From Ailanthus altissimus (Eukaryota > Streptophyta > Magnoliopsida > Sapindales > Simaroubaceae): a stretch of 64,000 bases of DNA. The stretch lies in the NCBI GenBank assembly GCA_946807835.1, contig OX327695.1, positions 22,488,501-22,552,500 of the forward strand. The letters are read 5' to 3'. Below, piece by piece: positions 36,216 through 49,466 of this stretch. Numbering within the stretch: position 1 is the first letter of the stretch; every line of letters starts with the position of its first letter. Under the pieces are notes generated by a model, which saw nothing but the letters and a program-made list of their open reading frames with translations, did no database searches and had not been told where the DNA came from. The position numbers and the translations under genes are program-made.

Positions 36216-36922
36216 TCTATTGTCATTCCTGATGGCATCTCATACACATCGACTCTACGTGTTTCATAAACACTTTTAGAGTTATGGCCTTTAAATAGTG
36301 GATCCGCTAAATTATTTATAGAATACATCTATAAATAATCACATCTTCTTCAGCTAAGATCCCTCTAGTCATGTGAGACTTTTCGCAACATGATTAGAGT
36401 ATTAGTGTCCTTTGGCACTTTGACTTGTACTATAGCTTTGTTTTATCTCAAACTTATGGGATAAGATCCGTTTGTCTTGGAACTCTTCCAAGGCCAGTGA
36501 AAAACCTACGAATTATTATTATCGCTTTCGCTCCGTCAATCTGAATTATCAGTGAATCCCAGTTTGGTGTTATTTCAACTCCCTTGTACTTAATGAGAAT
36601 GAGCACATTCCTAGATGTAAACTCTCTATCATCTAGGTCAAACTAAAAGTCTGACTCCGTACATCTTCTCATTTGTAAGTTGATTTCTCCTTATTTGAGA
36701 AACTTATCTCTTGTACCCTCAAGGTATCTCAGGATAGGTTTGACTACCATCAAATGGTGGTCACCTGAATCAGAATGAAATCCGCTCGTAACGTTTACAG
36801 CCAAACTAATCTCAGGTCTTAAGCACATTATAGCATACATCAATCTCTAAAAAGCTGATGTATCTGTTATGTTAGACACTCTAACTCTATCATCTTCCAT
36901 CTGAAGAGACACTGTTCTCGAA

Positions 36923-37945
36923 AGATGAATACCAAGTGTATTAGATACGTTAACTATCTCATAGTTAAGTAACTATACCCATTTAGACGCTATTGATGTA
37001 AAATGATTTGGGAGAGTCCTATTAGCTTCCTAGCTCTATCTCTATAAAACTTTATGCCTAGTATAAAGGAAGCCTCTCCCAAATTATTTATGAAAAAATT
37101 CTTATGAGTTACTTCTGACTAATTATAATAGATTGACATAATTCCCAATGACCAGTATATAATCAACAAAGAGCATCAAGATGAATACCAAGTCTATTAG
37201 ATACATTAACTATCTCATAGTTAACTAACTATACCCATTTAGACGCTATTGATGAAAAATGATTTGGGAGAGTCCTATTAGCTTCTTAGCTCTATCTCTA
37301 TAAAACTTTATGCCTAGTATAAAGGAAGCCTCTCCCAAATTATTTATGAAAAAATTCTTATGAGTTACTTCTGACTAATTATAATAGATTGACATAATTC
37401 TCAATGACCAGTATATCATCAACAAAGAGCATCAAGATGAATACCAAGTCTATTAGATACATTAACTATTTCATAGTTAACTAACTATACCTATTTAGAC
37501 GCTATTAATGTAAAATAATTTGGAAGAGTCCTATTAACTTCCTAGCTCTATCTCTATAAAACTTTATGCCTAGTATAAAAGAAGTCTCTCCTAAATCTTT
37601 TATAGAGAAATTCTTACGAGTTACTTTTGACTAATTATAATATACTGACATAATTTCCAATGCCTAGTATATAATCAACAAAGAGCATCAAGATGAATAC
37701 CAAGTATATTAGATACGTTAACTATCTCATAGTTAACTAACTATACCCATTTAGACGTTATTGATGTAAAATGATTTGGGAGAGTCCAATTACCTTCTAG
37801 CTCTATCTCTATAAAACTTTATGCCTAGTATAAAGAAAGCCTTTCCCAAATCCTTTATGGAGAAATTCTTACGAGTTACTTCTGACCAATTATAATATAC
37901 TGACATAATTTCCAATAACCAGTATGTCAGCAACAAAGAGCATCA
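36923..37945 (-). repeat. Four tandem 256-bp units covering the RE2 reverse-transcriptase motif
   Basis: Units start at 36923, 37179, 37435 and 37691, offsets of exactly 256, with the last unit 255 bp. Each begins AGATGAATACCAAGT and ends at the AACAAAGAGCATCA phrase. Read on the minus strand, the unit edge encodes the reverse-transcriptase active-site region: FVDDILV in the copy at about 37410-37430 and FVDYILV in the one at about 37150-37175. Units 1 and 2 are nearly identical and units 3 and 4 more diverged. As 256 is not a multiple of three, the array cannot be one open frame. Confidence 0.9.
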
Positions 37946-40904
37946 CGAAGACTATTATGCTCCTAGTAACCTTTCATGCACACTAGTTCAGAAGTCTCAC
38001 TAGACGTAAAACCTTCAGACTATTCCATGAATTTCTTTTACTCGAGGTATTCACTTCGGAATGCCTTCTATTACATCCATTTGCCAAACTTCAAAGTCAT
38101 AATATGCTGTAAGACCAAATAAAAGTCTAATTGACTTTAACATTAATACTGGTCTAAAGGTTTTCTCTTAATTGATCACAGATTACTGAAGATTACCTTT
38201 CTAGAACCAATACAGAGCCTAGAAGGTCTCAACCTTCTATCTGGATCTCATTACCCATTTATAAACGCTTTACAACCAATGGGAATAATTCTCACGGGTA
38301 GCTTAACCAAGTCCCAAACTTGATTTTAATGCATACAGTCAATATTATTTTCATGGCTTCTTGAATCTATGTCTAATATTGACTCCTTATAGGTTAAGGA
38401 TGATTTTCTTCTACCAAAAAACTATAAGTTCACCTTTAGGCATCAACCATACCTAACATGTGACCTAGAAATCATTTTCGACCCATTTAGAGGTGTGGTA
38501 AAAGGTCATTGTTTAATTAAGCCTAAGTTCCCATACATGGTTCATTGATTTCTAGATTGACTTCACATGTTCAATCTTTCTATGATTCTCACAATCTATG
38601 AGAAACTCTCTATAAAGGATAACGGTATACCAAGAAACGAACACACTTCGTTTTCTAAATCATAGAACTAGTATCCTATTGAATTTATAAGATATACAAT
38701 GAACCTAAACTTGTACCTCTTGGGTGTTGTTTATTCTGCTAAGTAACTCTTACAAAATAAGATACCCTGCTGCGTAACTCTTACGTAAGCAGGACAACCC
38801 TAAGTCTTAATTTATTTAAGATACGGCTTTCTTCCTTTTTGTATCTCACACGAAATGGAAAGAACAACTTCTGATGGAACTCTACTTAATAAGCAGCTGT
38901 ATTTGGAGCATTTTCTTACAGATATGGATCGGTAACACTTATCATCAATCGGATCATATCTAATAAAGTCTAATTTCTCATCTCTAAAATATCATAATGT
39001 TATAAATTACCCAGAGATCTATAGTGAGTGAGATTCTCATTCTCTTTAAACAAACGAAAACTTGCTGTTGATGTATTCATTTTCTTGATCTAATCGAAGG
39101 AATATGATGTACATACTGGTATGTTTGGTCATCTCTGTGAATATACTATTCATAAACTGATTAAGTCTACATGGTCAAATTAGGAATCCAACCATCTTTA
39201 ACCAAACGGATAAGCGTCTCACACCTATATAACCAAAACGTATATACCACAGCTCCGTGTAATTTAAGGATTTCGATCTTCTGACATTTCTAATTATATA
39301 TAATTTGAATTTATTAACTGACATTCAGCTAATAAAATATTATAGTTATTACGCAATTCAATTATTGTATTGCCTATAAGAAGTAAGTCAAGTTGTCCAA
39401 TAACTTGGACCTACAAGAAATCATCATTTCTTTCTCTCAACTTTACTTCTATTAGCTATTGCATTGTAGTCTCTCTCAATCCCTGCAACATATTGTAAAT
39501 ATGAGAGGGACATGCAGTATCTCATACCCAACTTGTGTTAGCATCATATGCCCTAGAAATGTCTATGTTTGTCAAACATAAACTTATGAGAGTCTTCATG
39601 ATAATTCTAAGGCTTCTAGGGTAGAGGGATTTCTAATACCCAACCTTACTGCAGTGGAAACATTTTCTATCTAGATGCCCTTTTGTTGATCTTTGGATAA
39701 ATGTTGCATTGGAGGATTGATACTGGGTATCTTCCTCATATTCTTCTCTATTGCACATCCGGTCTCACTAGATATACTTGGATTAGAAAATTAAGCACCC
39801 TAAATAAAGAGAGTCATGCTCTCTCTATTCAATCCTTTAGAGGTGTTATCAAAATTACCTTACAGCAAACTCTGATCAACAATAGTCCAAAATTTTATTG
39901 AATCCAGAACACTTCTGTGATTCATCCACCGGTCAGAGTAATTCCTAGTACCCTAGAGTTAGACTACAACAACTATACACATCAACTAATTCGTAATGGC
40001 TATTAACTTGACAGGCAAAATTAGCGGGAGATGTAAGCGGAATATTCATTAAATTGCTTAGAACGTTTTAAATCATGGGTATACTAATTATACATTTTCG
40101 ATTTAAAATGCCTTCCCAGTGCTTTAGATTATCCCGATAATCTCTCAAACGAGAAGACGATAGTTTAAACTTTTTAAACTATACAGCGAGAAGTAAATCC
40201 CATTGAAATCTACTCGGGCCTTACGATGTAGTAATATTGGCCTTTGTAAACCCAACAGGTAGACAATACTTGTCAATTGCATCTCATACAACTCTTACCA
40301 CTTGATCATAAATACACCTTATCCTCATATTGTAGTAATATTGGATAAGTGTATTCCAGATTAACTTTTCAATGATCAAATATATGCTACTGATACTACC
40401 CTCACGCTGTAGCAATATTGGACAATACTTTCGCATATATTTGCCTCATCTCATGTTTAACTGATATAGTCTAAGCTCAACCGACCAAGTCCCTCACACT
40501 GTAACAATATTGAGAAAAGGCCAATGTGACTCGTCTAACACTGTATTGATAATACAGATCGAAATAATATATTATCTCTTAATATAATATCAATTTGATT
40601 AAGAGACATTTTTGTATCTATGGTCTCCATACTCCTAGGAATAGTGATTCTCAATTAATTAATTTTTCTATGCAAGCACAAATTAATTCTGGCTTATAAT
40701 GTAGACCAATAACTCTTTATCACTGTAATTCATAAACCCGATTTATAATGTAAATTGATAACTTTTATCACTACATCTCATAAATCTACATATGCAAAAT
40801 TATTCTTGAAACACTTGTTCAAAACACTGTTCCAAATAATTTACTGCTCATGTGCTACTGTTTAAATGAATAGTGCACCGTCGCGGCACCACATTTGATC
40901 ACTG

Positions 40905-41240
40905 TAACGCTGGGAGGTTAACTCCCCAGCGCCGCGGAGTCAACATACATTGCGGTAGCGCTGGCAGGTTAAACCTCCAGCGCTGAGACGTGAGCACCGC
41001 AGTGCTAGAGGTCGAACCTCCAGTACTGCGGTGCTCACGTCTCAGTGTTGCAGCGCTGGGAGGTCGTACTTCCAACGCTACGACGCTGACACTTTACCGC
41101 TAGGGCATAAATTCCAAAAACGCGTGCCCTAGCATGGGCTTACTAGTACCTTAACATTGAGAGAAAAAACTCTCAGCGCCGCGGCGCCAAGCCTTCAATG
41201 CATCAGCGTTGGGCGGACGAAGCCCAGTACTGCGGCGTCA
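40905..41240 (-). repeat. Cluster of GC-rich hairpins in the RE2 leader
   Basis: This is an island of high GC in otherwise AT-rich DNA, 130 to 460 bases downstream of the primer-binding site on the element's own strand. At least five inverted repeats follow each other. Pairs built on CGCTGGGAGGTT/AACCTCCCAGCG-type arms lie at about 40908-40934, 40956-40982, 41051-41082 and 41205-41237. The largest, at 40983-41045, has 30-bp arms with two mismatches and a 3-nt loop. Confidence 0.8.
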
Positions 41241-41366
41241 GCCCCTTGGTGCGGCAACGCCTGGTGAACTCCATTTTGGTATACCCATTTCAATACTTGA
41301 AACGCGCCATTTTTACTGGGTCATTTGCATCCGTTCACTTAAACCACACCCAAATACAATCTAAAT

Positions 41367-41379
41367 GGTTCTGACACCA
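41367..41379 (-). promoter_or_regulatory. Primer-binding site of RE2
   Basis: The minus strand reads TGGTGTCAGAACC, five bases inside the LTR. It resembles the initiator-methionine tRNA site TGGTATCAGAGC with two changes. Confidence 0.7.
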
Positions 41380-41384
41380 TTTTC

Positions 41385-43396
41385 TGTTGGCATAAAATCT
41401 AATTTAGTACACAAGGGTGTATGCATGTGCTATTGTGTCTATTACCTAAATACGTATCAAATGCATATTTAAATCCAGTGGAAGCGTGAAATAAATAATA
41501 AACACAATAAATATAATATATTAATCACATTAATATATTAGAAGGTGTAAGAACTAATCACAATGTGTAATGTTATACACGTTTTTCCTCGGAGTTCGCA
41601 TGGAGATCAATTCGTCTGCAATTCTAGTTACCAACATAGTGGGCTTGATGAGCTAAATCAGCAATCCGATATTCAGCTCGGGATTAATTCTTAATCCTTA
41701 AATGAAAATTTTCATTTTTCTTTAATTTTTTTATAGGGAAAAATGAAATAATTTCATTTTTTCCTATTTTTTTTTCTTTTCTTCTTCTTCTTCTTCTCAT
41801 TCTCCATTTCTCTTTTCCTTCTCCATCTGGCAAAATGCCCTCAACATACACACACCTCTTTCTTTCTCTTTTTCTTTATATATATATATATAATATAATA
41901 ATAATATAATATATTATATAATATAATTATATAATAATAATATAAAAGAAAGATATTTTGATTATTTAACTATTAAATAATCAAATCGAGAAATGACCAT
42001 TTTATCATTCATGAATAGTTACCAATTTTACCCCTAGCGGATTCTACTAAATTTCACACTTGGATAAACTCAACTGAGGGTCCACAATATGCCACGTGTC
42101 ATTATACAATTAGTAAATAACAATTATTGACTAATTATTGTATTTAACACTTAAATACAGGTACGCACGTATTCCCGTATTTTGTTGAATATTACTAGAT
42201 TAAACAATTTAATCCAGCACATTGCCCCAGTGCACAACGAGTATACTTTATAACACGAGACTTTTTATATCCTACGCCTGAGTTGTCAAATGGAACTATT
42301 CTATGAGTCCATGAGCAATGCCCCACGCACACGTCACGGATATACAAATCAATGCGTTAAACCATGCAAGTTGGGGTTACAATGTATATATATAGTCCTT
42401 CCATCATGATATCATGGATGTGTGGGGATATAGATTATCACTGTCAAATCCCCTTTTGCTCATCCATATCTTATCTTCAGACTTGCATCTCACTGAACAA
42501 TATATGCAAACTCTTTTGCCATATTATTCTACCCTGGCGGAAGTTTTTCCTAAGATGATTGCTTATGGCCACAAGACTTTTTGAGATACAATCTCGAAGC
42601 ATCTGGATATCAAACTCCCTATAAGAGTTGACGGATCCTATATCTGTACACACTGAACTCCATAAACATTGGATCATACCCAGTGACACCCAGCGGTCAC
42701 ACCATGAAAGGTCTATGATATGCGCAGAACCAAAGCATGGTGGATCGCTTATAAGCTCACCGTGGTACTCAGGTCAAAGGACTACGTAAACTACTCAACT
42801 CGAGAGAACCCTTCATTTACTGCTTATATAAGATGTCTATCGGAGGCCTTCGTAAGTCTGTCCCTTATCCAGTCCTAACTAGATACCATATGTCAATACG
42901 AGCTCCAAGCTCACAGTCAGCTAGGAACGACCATCAATATCCTATAGGTATGACATATGCTGATCTATTTTAAAAGTATTCATCGACAGACCTACATCGG
43001 CAGAAATAGATTAGGGACAAGTATTCAAGAACATACTTATGCAACTAGCATTTCCTGGCACCCGATTGCAACTCTTGCAACTATACAGTTACTAGTATAT
43101 TCCCAGGTTTATGTCTCATTACAGACAAGGTTCTAACTCTTGGATATGCTGAGTATTATAACCAGCTAACACTCAGCTGTGCTAACATTTAGCATTTATA
43201 TCTATTAGTGTAGCTAACTATGAGCCCTTATCTAAACACCTTTAGATGTCTGAACTTCTTTAGATCTACAATGTCTGCAATGTTACATGCATAATACTAT
43301 ATAAATGGGTATTAGCGATTTAATGGGAATGTATACTTGTATTAATACACAAGTATATGTACATTCTGGGATGACACATAAGCACTAACCCTAATA
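41385..43396 (-). repeat. 5' LTR of RE2
   Basis: This 2012-bp partner of 34144-36202 runs from TGTTGGCATAAA on the plus strand at the left to CTAATA at the right, where the partner ends CTAACA. Confidence 0.9.
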
Positions 43397-43401
43397 GTAT
43401 C
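43397..43401. repeat. Target-site duplication of RE2, right copy
   Basis: GTATC matches 34139-34143 exactly. Confidence 0.85.
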
Positions 43402-43990
43402 ATGTATGCAATCATTTGCACAAGACTAAACATAGCTTAAGCTATGAGTATGGTGAATAAATATATAGCGAATCTTGAAAAGGACCATTGACTTCCAGTT
43501 TAGTAGATTATAAGATATTTGAAAGGAACGTCAGAGCATGATTTGCTATATAAAAGGGTAGAAAAGTGTGATAAAATGATTAAATGATACGTTGACTCAG
43601 ATTAAGCTTGTGACTTAGACAAAAAGAGGTTGTTAACTAGGTATATATTTATAGTGTTTAGATGCAGTGTTTGCTAAAAGTTAGTTTTATAACATGTAAT
43701 GGCACTATCAACCATGGAGGCAAAGTATATAGCTGTGAGAGAAGTTATTAAGGAGGTTGAGTAGTTAAAAGGGATCTGGCTAAAGACAATGGACATGAAA
43801 AACAAAATCAAATATATTCATTATTCCATATGAACTTAGAAGGACAAACCTTTCTTTGGTACTAAAGTTTTAAATAAATGAGCATATTTTCTTACAAAAA
43901 GTTGACAAAAATTTTTTTTTTGTCATTTCATGGCGTTTACAAGTTAGCTAAAGACACTTAACAATGAAGAAGCCTAGGTAAGGCCGCATA
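43402..43990 (+). mobile_element. Ty1/copia element RE1, right part (RNase H end)
   Basis: The RE1 frame interrupted at 34143 (VSYANAVGS) resumes after RE2 with MYAIICTRLNIA, then RYLKGTSEHDLLYK, and ALSTMEAKYIAVREVIKEVE near 43700-43765. These are consecutive pieces of the copia RT/RNase H region. Stops are frequent. No 3' LTR matching 30121-30668 was found to the right. Confidence 0.8.
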
Positions 43991-45380
43991 AAGAGCTTGA
44001 AATACTTTATAGATCAGTCCCACCTGCTAGTCACCTTAGAGGTTCTAAAAGCTGAGTTGAGATTAAATCGATTTTGGTATTACTTAACCAAGAATTCGAT
44101 TATGACCTATGCAGTTTCCTATAACTGATCTCCTAAATACATAAAGATTAAAAAGGAAGAAACGAATAAGGTGACAATAGATGCCTGAGAAAGTTTATGA
44201 CCTCAATTAAGAAGGCTATAATAAGGTGCGCAAAAGAGTTAAATCATAGAAATACAAGACTAAGCATATAGAATTAAATATTAAGAAAATCATAGAACAC
44301 TAAGCTCCTAAAAAATACAATCCCATATTTATAAACTATTGACTTTCTTCATTATAATAATCAGCACCCATATTGCTTAAGTCCTCTCATTTAATATGCA
44401 CCTAATATTTGTCATTTTTCTTTCAAAATTCATTACTACAAAATCAGCTGTGCAATTATTTAATCTCCAAGAATGACCAACTTGAAAAAATAGGGTCGAT
44501 GAGATAGCTACCCTTGACCTCCTCAGAAGATTTGAAATCCCAATGAAGATTGTTCGAGGATTGACAAACTATAAAATGACCTAAGATCTCTATGAGGATC
44601 ATACAAGGATCAAAAAGTTCCAAGATGATCTGAGATCCCACAATGATCATTCAATGATTGAGAAATTCCAAGATGAACCGAGATCTCACTAGGGTCGCTA
44701 GAGGATCAAGAAGTCAAAGGAGGGTAGAGGCAATAACCATAAAGTGATCCTTTTAACTAAGTCCCTAATTAAGTCTTAGAAGAATACAAAAGATAAGAGA
44801 GTAAAGGCAATAGCCAATAAGTGACTCTCACAACTAAGTCCTTGAGAAGATTTTGAAAGAAATCACTAGGGTTGAGGCAATAACGATAAAGCAAACCCTC
44901 TCAATTGAGTAACCAAAATGGTAGAGGCGATAGCCACCAAGTGACCCTTCAAGCTAAATTTTCGAGTAGTTCTCAAAATAAAACTAAGAAGTCAAGAACT
45001 TAGGTTATTTACCTAAACATGCCCAAAAAAGACAAAGAAAGAAAGTGGATTAAAGTTGAACAAGTTAAAATTGAAGAACTGTTATGACATGTTTTTCATT
45101 TTATTTAAAAGATCTTACTCAGCCAACAAGTGCTTATACACATTAATGCTCACTAAAGCATGTTAAACACTAAATGGTTTGGAATTGAGCTATAAGAACT
45201 TCACTAATCACTTTGGTGATTATCAATAATTAAAATATTAAGCAAAAATGGTGTGATCAATGCTACAAAAAAATACCATCCATATTGACAAAAATGCTAA
45301 ATATGAAAAAGAAAATTTTATTGATTGAAAGAAAGTTCTTTACAAATAGAGAGCACTCAACTCAAATTACAAAAAAATAA
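43991..45380. repeat. Degenerate tandem repeats, no gene
   Basis: Imperfect units of about 55-60 bp occur at 44500-44710, built on CCAAGATGATCTGAGATCCC-like words. A second series at 44715-44970 is built on GAGGCAATAACCATAAAGTGA-like words. I see no clear open frame. The style resembles the untranslated tandem repeats of large plant gypsy elements (Tat/Ogre type), which is an inference. Confidence 0.5.
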
Positions 45381-45399
45381 AAAAAATAAAAAGAAGAAC

Positions 45400-46700
45400 A
45401 ATTCTAAGCATATAGAGCAGAGGGTTACGTTTCAGTAGTTAGGGTAGAGAGGCCTTCAGTGGAATAGCTTCCATTAACAGCATGAGAAGTTTTCTTAGGC
45501 TGAGGAGGAACCACTCTGGCATCTAAATCTTCAAAATATAGGGACACTTACTTTCCCCCTCCTTAATTATTACTTGGCCAGCAATTGCCTATTTCAACCA
45601 AGTAAGATCTAGGTCAGGTTAGTATGTCTTAAATAGATCTTAAATAGATTAACACACTTTTTAAAACCTATATTTACCCATTTTAAAAATTGGCATTCAA
45701 ATTTGCTTGCAACATTAACTTGAGCAGGCTTCAGCTCCTTGGTCAAATCCTTATTCTTTTTTGCGAGCACAACATAATCCTTCCAAAACTTTCTAAAGAA
45801 GCTTTAATGAATCTTTGTCTCAAAAGTAGAAACCATACTCTCCGTAGTAGCTGTGTTGACTTTGACGTTCTCCGCCTTTACTGAATAATCCTTAAGCTCC
45901 TGACTCTCAATCTTCTTATTTACCTCTGACAAGAACCCTTTAAGATTAGAAACCTTAGCTTTGGCCTTATTTAGATTTTGTCTATCCTTTATAGCACTGC
46001 AACTTTCATCTTGGTCTTGAGCCAGAAGAAAGATCGATTGGATAAAAAATGAGCTATTAGTGATAAAAAAAACTCAATAAATAAATGTAAAACATAAAAT
46101 ATTATGTGAAAATCACCTCAAGCACATGTCCCATGTTGTGCACAAAGGACTTGGATATGTCATACTTCGTAGTAGTATCAGCATGAGTAGCCTTAATAAT
46201 ACGTTTTGCCTTATTTACCAAAGGCATCAATGCATATACTGATTTTGTTTGCCAACTAAAATGTCTGACAAAGTAAAAGCTAAAGACCTCAATTGCGTCA
46301 TTGGCCTACTCGGGCTGGGAATAATTTGACTTAGGGGATTCACTAAAGAGTCTAATACTACTATCCCCCTCATCGAACTACTCTTTTTATTCGACTGTTG
46401 GGAAGGGGCCAATGGACTAACATGATTAGCGAAGGCCTTGACTAGCCTTTTTTTCTATCAGCCGAAGAGCTCCCACGATCGATTCCCTAATTGGCATACC
46501 TCTTCTGGTAAGACCGAGCAGCACGAATATAGCCCAAGGATCCTTACTCGGTCTCTTTAATCTAAAAGTCTGAGACAAATAAGGATGCTTCCTGTTGCTA
46601 TCTTCTTGTTCAATATCTGTAAAACAAAAAATCCAAGGAAGAATCAGGATCAAGGACAAACCAATTTTATATGATAACTGAGCACCACTAAGAGAGAATT
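45400..46700 (-). mobile_element. Remnant of a retrotransposon gag-like gene (probably Ty3/gypsy)
   Basis: On the minus strand two open pieces follow each other, 46426-46659 (77 codons, with QTFRLKRPSKDPWAIFVLL) and 46227-46412 (61 codons, with SRPMTQLRSLAFTLSDILVG). They continue into NKAKRIIKATHADTTTKYD and then decay among stops. The look is that of a plant retrotransposon gag region rather than a host gene, but I cannot name a family with certainty. It lies just left of a minus-strand gypsy-type LTR, the right place for gag. Confidence 0.45.
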
Positions 46701-46849
46701 GAGAATTACCTCTTTTTTTTGTTTCTTCAGTAATTCAGCAAGATAGTTGACCAAGCCTGTACTCTTTAAATTTTACCTAAGGACTTGCACTTACTTTTAA
46801 GGGCACTAATCAATACTTCCAAAGCACTCCTGTAGTAACCATTTATCCA

Positions 46850-49464
46850 CAACCGGTAAGAATAAGTATTTATATATATATATATAATATATTTGAATGT
46901 GGGTGATATTTAATTGTGTATTGTTATTAGTAGTGTTTGTATAGATTAATGACCTACTATTAGTATTAGGTTTATTTGTAAGACTTTAGATTTATTTTAG
47001 GGACCAAATTGTAATACTTTGAAAGTTTTAGGGGGCTAATTTATAAATACTAAAAATTAGCCTCTTAGTATAAAAATACACATTTGCAACCCTAATTCAC
47101 TCATTTTAGTTGAGCCACCTTTTTTAAAGTGAGAAAATAGAGAAAGAGAGGGGAGAGAATGAGAAGAGCAAGAAGAAAAAGAAGAAGAAATTTGGAATTT
47201 TAAGCTTTAAGATGTATATTATAACCATTTCTTAGTTTCTTGGTGTTAATTAAGTTAGTTTCTTTAAGTTTTGATTTCTAGAAATATGAAAAATATGGGA
47301 TTTGATGTAGAGTTTGTAAGATATATTGAGAATTGATGATGATTATATAGATAACTTGATAAATCATGATGAATTGCAGAATTTTTACTAGATGATAGTC
47401 TCTTGATCTGAGAATTTTATAAATTGTTGTACTTTAATTCTAACTTTTGGATTTTGCGAATATGAAATTAAACATATCTAAAATCATTTGAGACTTTGAA
47501 TAGATTGCAAATTTCAGAAATTGAATTTGTAGTGAATTTACAAAAATGACCCTAAAATTATGGAAATTTCCTGCGTTAACAGTATACTGCAGTGACAAAT
47601 AATTTTTGATCTGCTGAATGATCTTAAAAAATTATGAATTTCTAGAATATGATACATTTATATGTCTAATATGATATATTCAAAATTATGAATTTACATT
47701 AATGTGGTTAAAGTGTTATGATTTTCTAAAGTGTATCAGCTCATTACAGTATTTGATTAACAGATTCTTAAAGTTATGCAATAAAATAGTTTTGAAATAC
47801 TTTTGGCAAGGATTTTGAAGTGAAATATTTATCATGAATTTAGATATATGTCAAGAGTAATTCTGTGGTAGTTTTATAACTTTTAAGTTAGTATATGATT
47901 TTATAAAATTAGAAGATTGAATACTGTTCAATAAATATCTTGATCCTGTCAGGATAATAGTATGGATTTGATAGTGTTTATGAAATAGATTGTGTAGGAA
48001 TTATGATATAATATTCATATATAAGAAGGATGTATGAGTCAAGAATGAAATATTCTGATGTTGGAGTAATTGGATATCATTTGATGTATAAATTTTTTTT
48101 ATTAAGTGTAAGTGGTCAGAATAACAAGTTTTGAGAAACTAAGTCATATTAGACCAATTCAATGAGATAAGTACAATATGTGTAATTTTGTAAGCTATTT
48201 AAATTATTTTGTGTGAATGGTGAGGCTTATGAATGGATTAATCTTCATTAATAAGTTAAGGAGAATTAAGATTTGTACTCGAAAGTGTTAAGAGGTAAGT
48301 ATACTAGACTTTTACATAAATTACAATAAACATAGTAATTATTTATGTATGATTTTGTAAATGTGCTTAGAAATATGTTTATGTTATGCCAAAGTATATT
48401 TGATATGAAATGTGAAAGACATATGTTTATGAATGTGAGCATTGACTTTAAGCATGGACATACATATCTTTATGAAATTGAGCTTTTAAAATGAAATGTG
48501 TTTAACAAAAAAAGCTTTTGAAGTAAAAAATGTCCATGAGATACGTTTTGTGTTTTAACGTTGTTTAAACTCACTATTTACTTAATAGGCACCTTATGTG
48601 ATTTGTGGAGCCTTTATGTGTGGCCTTTCCTTCGGGATTGGTATATGTTACGTGTTCTGTATGTAGGGAGAGTCCTATTGGTACCTAAAGGAAAAGTGAG
48701 TCATCCTATTCATATAGTGGCGTATTGGTGCATATGAGAGGACTCATTGATGATCAGGGTGAGGGTTTGGCTCTTACTTTCGGGCATGAGCGTTATATAT
48801 GTGTAATTTAAATCTTGTTTATGCTATTTCTCTCATACGGTATGTCATCGACGGGTGACATTTGGCTCATTATATGACATGTGATATGAAAGTTCTACTA
48901 AGTGGTAGTTAAATGATGGTATTCCTATTATATGTTTTGAAAGAATGTGTAAGCGCTTACCTGACATGCGATATGATAAGATTATAATTTGATTTATCAC
49001 AACATATCATACATATGCTTGTATATATATATATATATATTATTTTGATATATGAAAAACTAGTATGCTAACTGAGTTTTATACTCATTATAGTTTATGA
49101 TGATTTTAAGTAAATAAGGTACATGTGTGCTTAACGGATTTGGTAAGGCTTTTGCTGTCCCTTGGGTTCTCTAAGTTGCTAGGTTGTTAAGTGTTTCATT
49201 TGTGGATATGGGGTTTAAGATATTTGATTTGTCCCTATTAAATAAATATTTATATATTATTTTATTAGGTGTGGTTGTATTTGGTTTATATTTCACTAAG
49301 TATGGTCATGGGTGAAACTTTGTGTTAAACTTATCAGCAACTTGCTAAGGATTTCTATGTTGAATTTAAGTTAAAAAATTTATGCAATATTAATTATTAG
49401 TGTACATTATTGAATGAGTGTAAGTTATATCGTGTGTCAGATTTTTTGGGTCTGAAGCGTGACA
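46850..49464 (-). repeat. Gypsy-type LTR, left edge approximate
   Basis: On the minus strand it starts TGTCACGCTTCAGACCC at 49464, the kind of start seen in plant chromovirus LTRs. It ends near 46850 beyond a (TA)n run. A GAGA-rich stretch at 47125-47190 and the CGACGGGTGACA word near 48849 fit an untranslated LTR. No protein-coding content is visible. Because the solo LTR at 49467 landed on its right edge, its own target duplication is split and I could not confirm it. Confidence 0.55.
49022..49040. repeat. (TA)n microsatellite
   Basis: This is an uninterrupted TA run inside the gypsy-type LTR. Confidence 0.8.
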
Positions 49465-49466
49465 AC

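Larger units (their letters stand above)
34144..43396 (-). mobile_element. Complete Ty1/copia element RE2, nested in RE1
   Basis: This 9.25-kb element has two 2-kb LTRs and 5.2 kb between them. Its orientation is shown by the polypurine tract AAGTGGGAGAT (minus strand, 36203-36215) next to the left LTR and by a primer-binding site next to the right LTR. On the minus strand the interior contains copia motifs: VFVSWYTVILYREFLI (about 38600), NQVWDLVKLP and IPIGCK (about 38330-38280), a tandem array around the reverse-transcriptase active site, and an RNase H end at 36300-36220 (NLADPLFKGHNSKSVYETRR). Many stops and shifts make it inactive. The 66-codon plus-strand frame at 39701-39901 is a chance frame. 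Confidence 0.9.

Noticed and set aside
36923..37945. CRISPR-like or regulatory repeat array
   Set aside because: The units are adjacent with no spacers, 256 bp long, and consist of retrotransposon RT sequence in a plant genome.
39701..39901. 66-codon plus-strand frame inside RE2
   Set aside because: RE2 is coded on the minus strand; this is a chance frame.
41760..41905. Pyrimidine-rich and TA-rich tract as a host promoter
   Set aside because: The same tract occurs at the equivalent place in the other RE2 LTR (34555-34745), so it is part of the LTR.
34144..43396. RE2 as a recently active element
   Set aside because: Its interior is full of stops, the LTRs differ visibly, and both LTR outer termini carry changes from the expected TG/CA.
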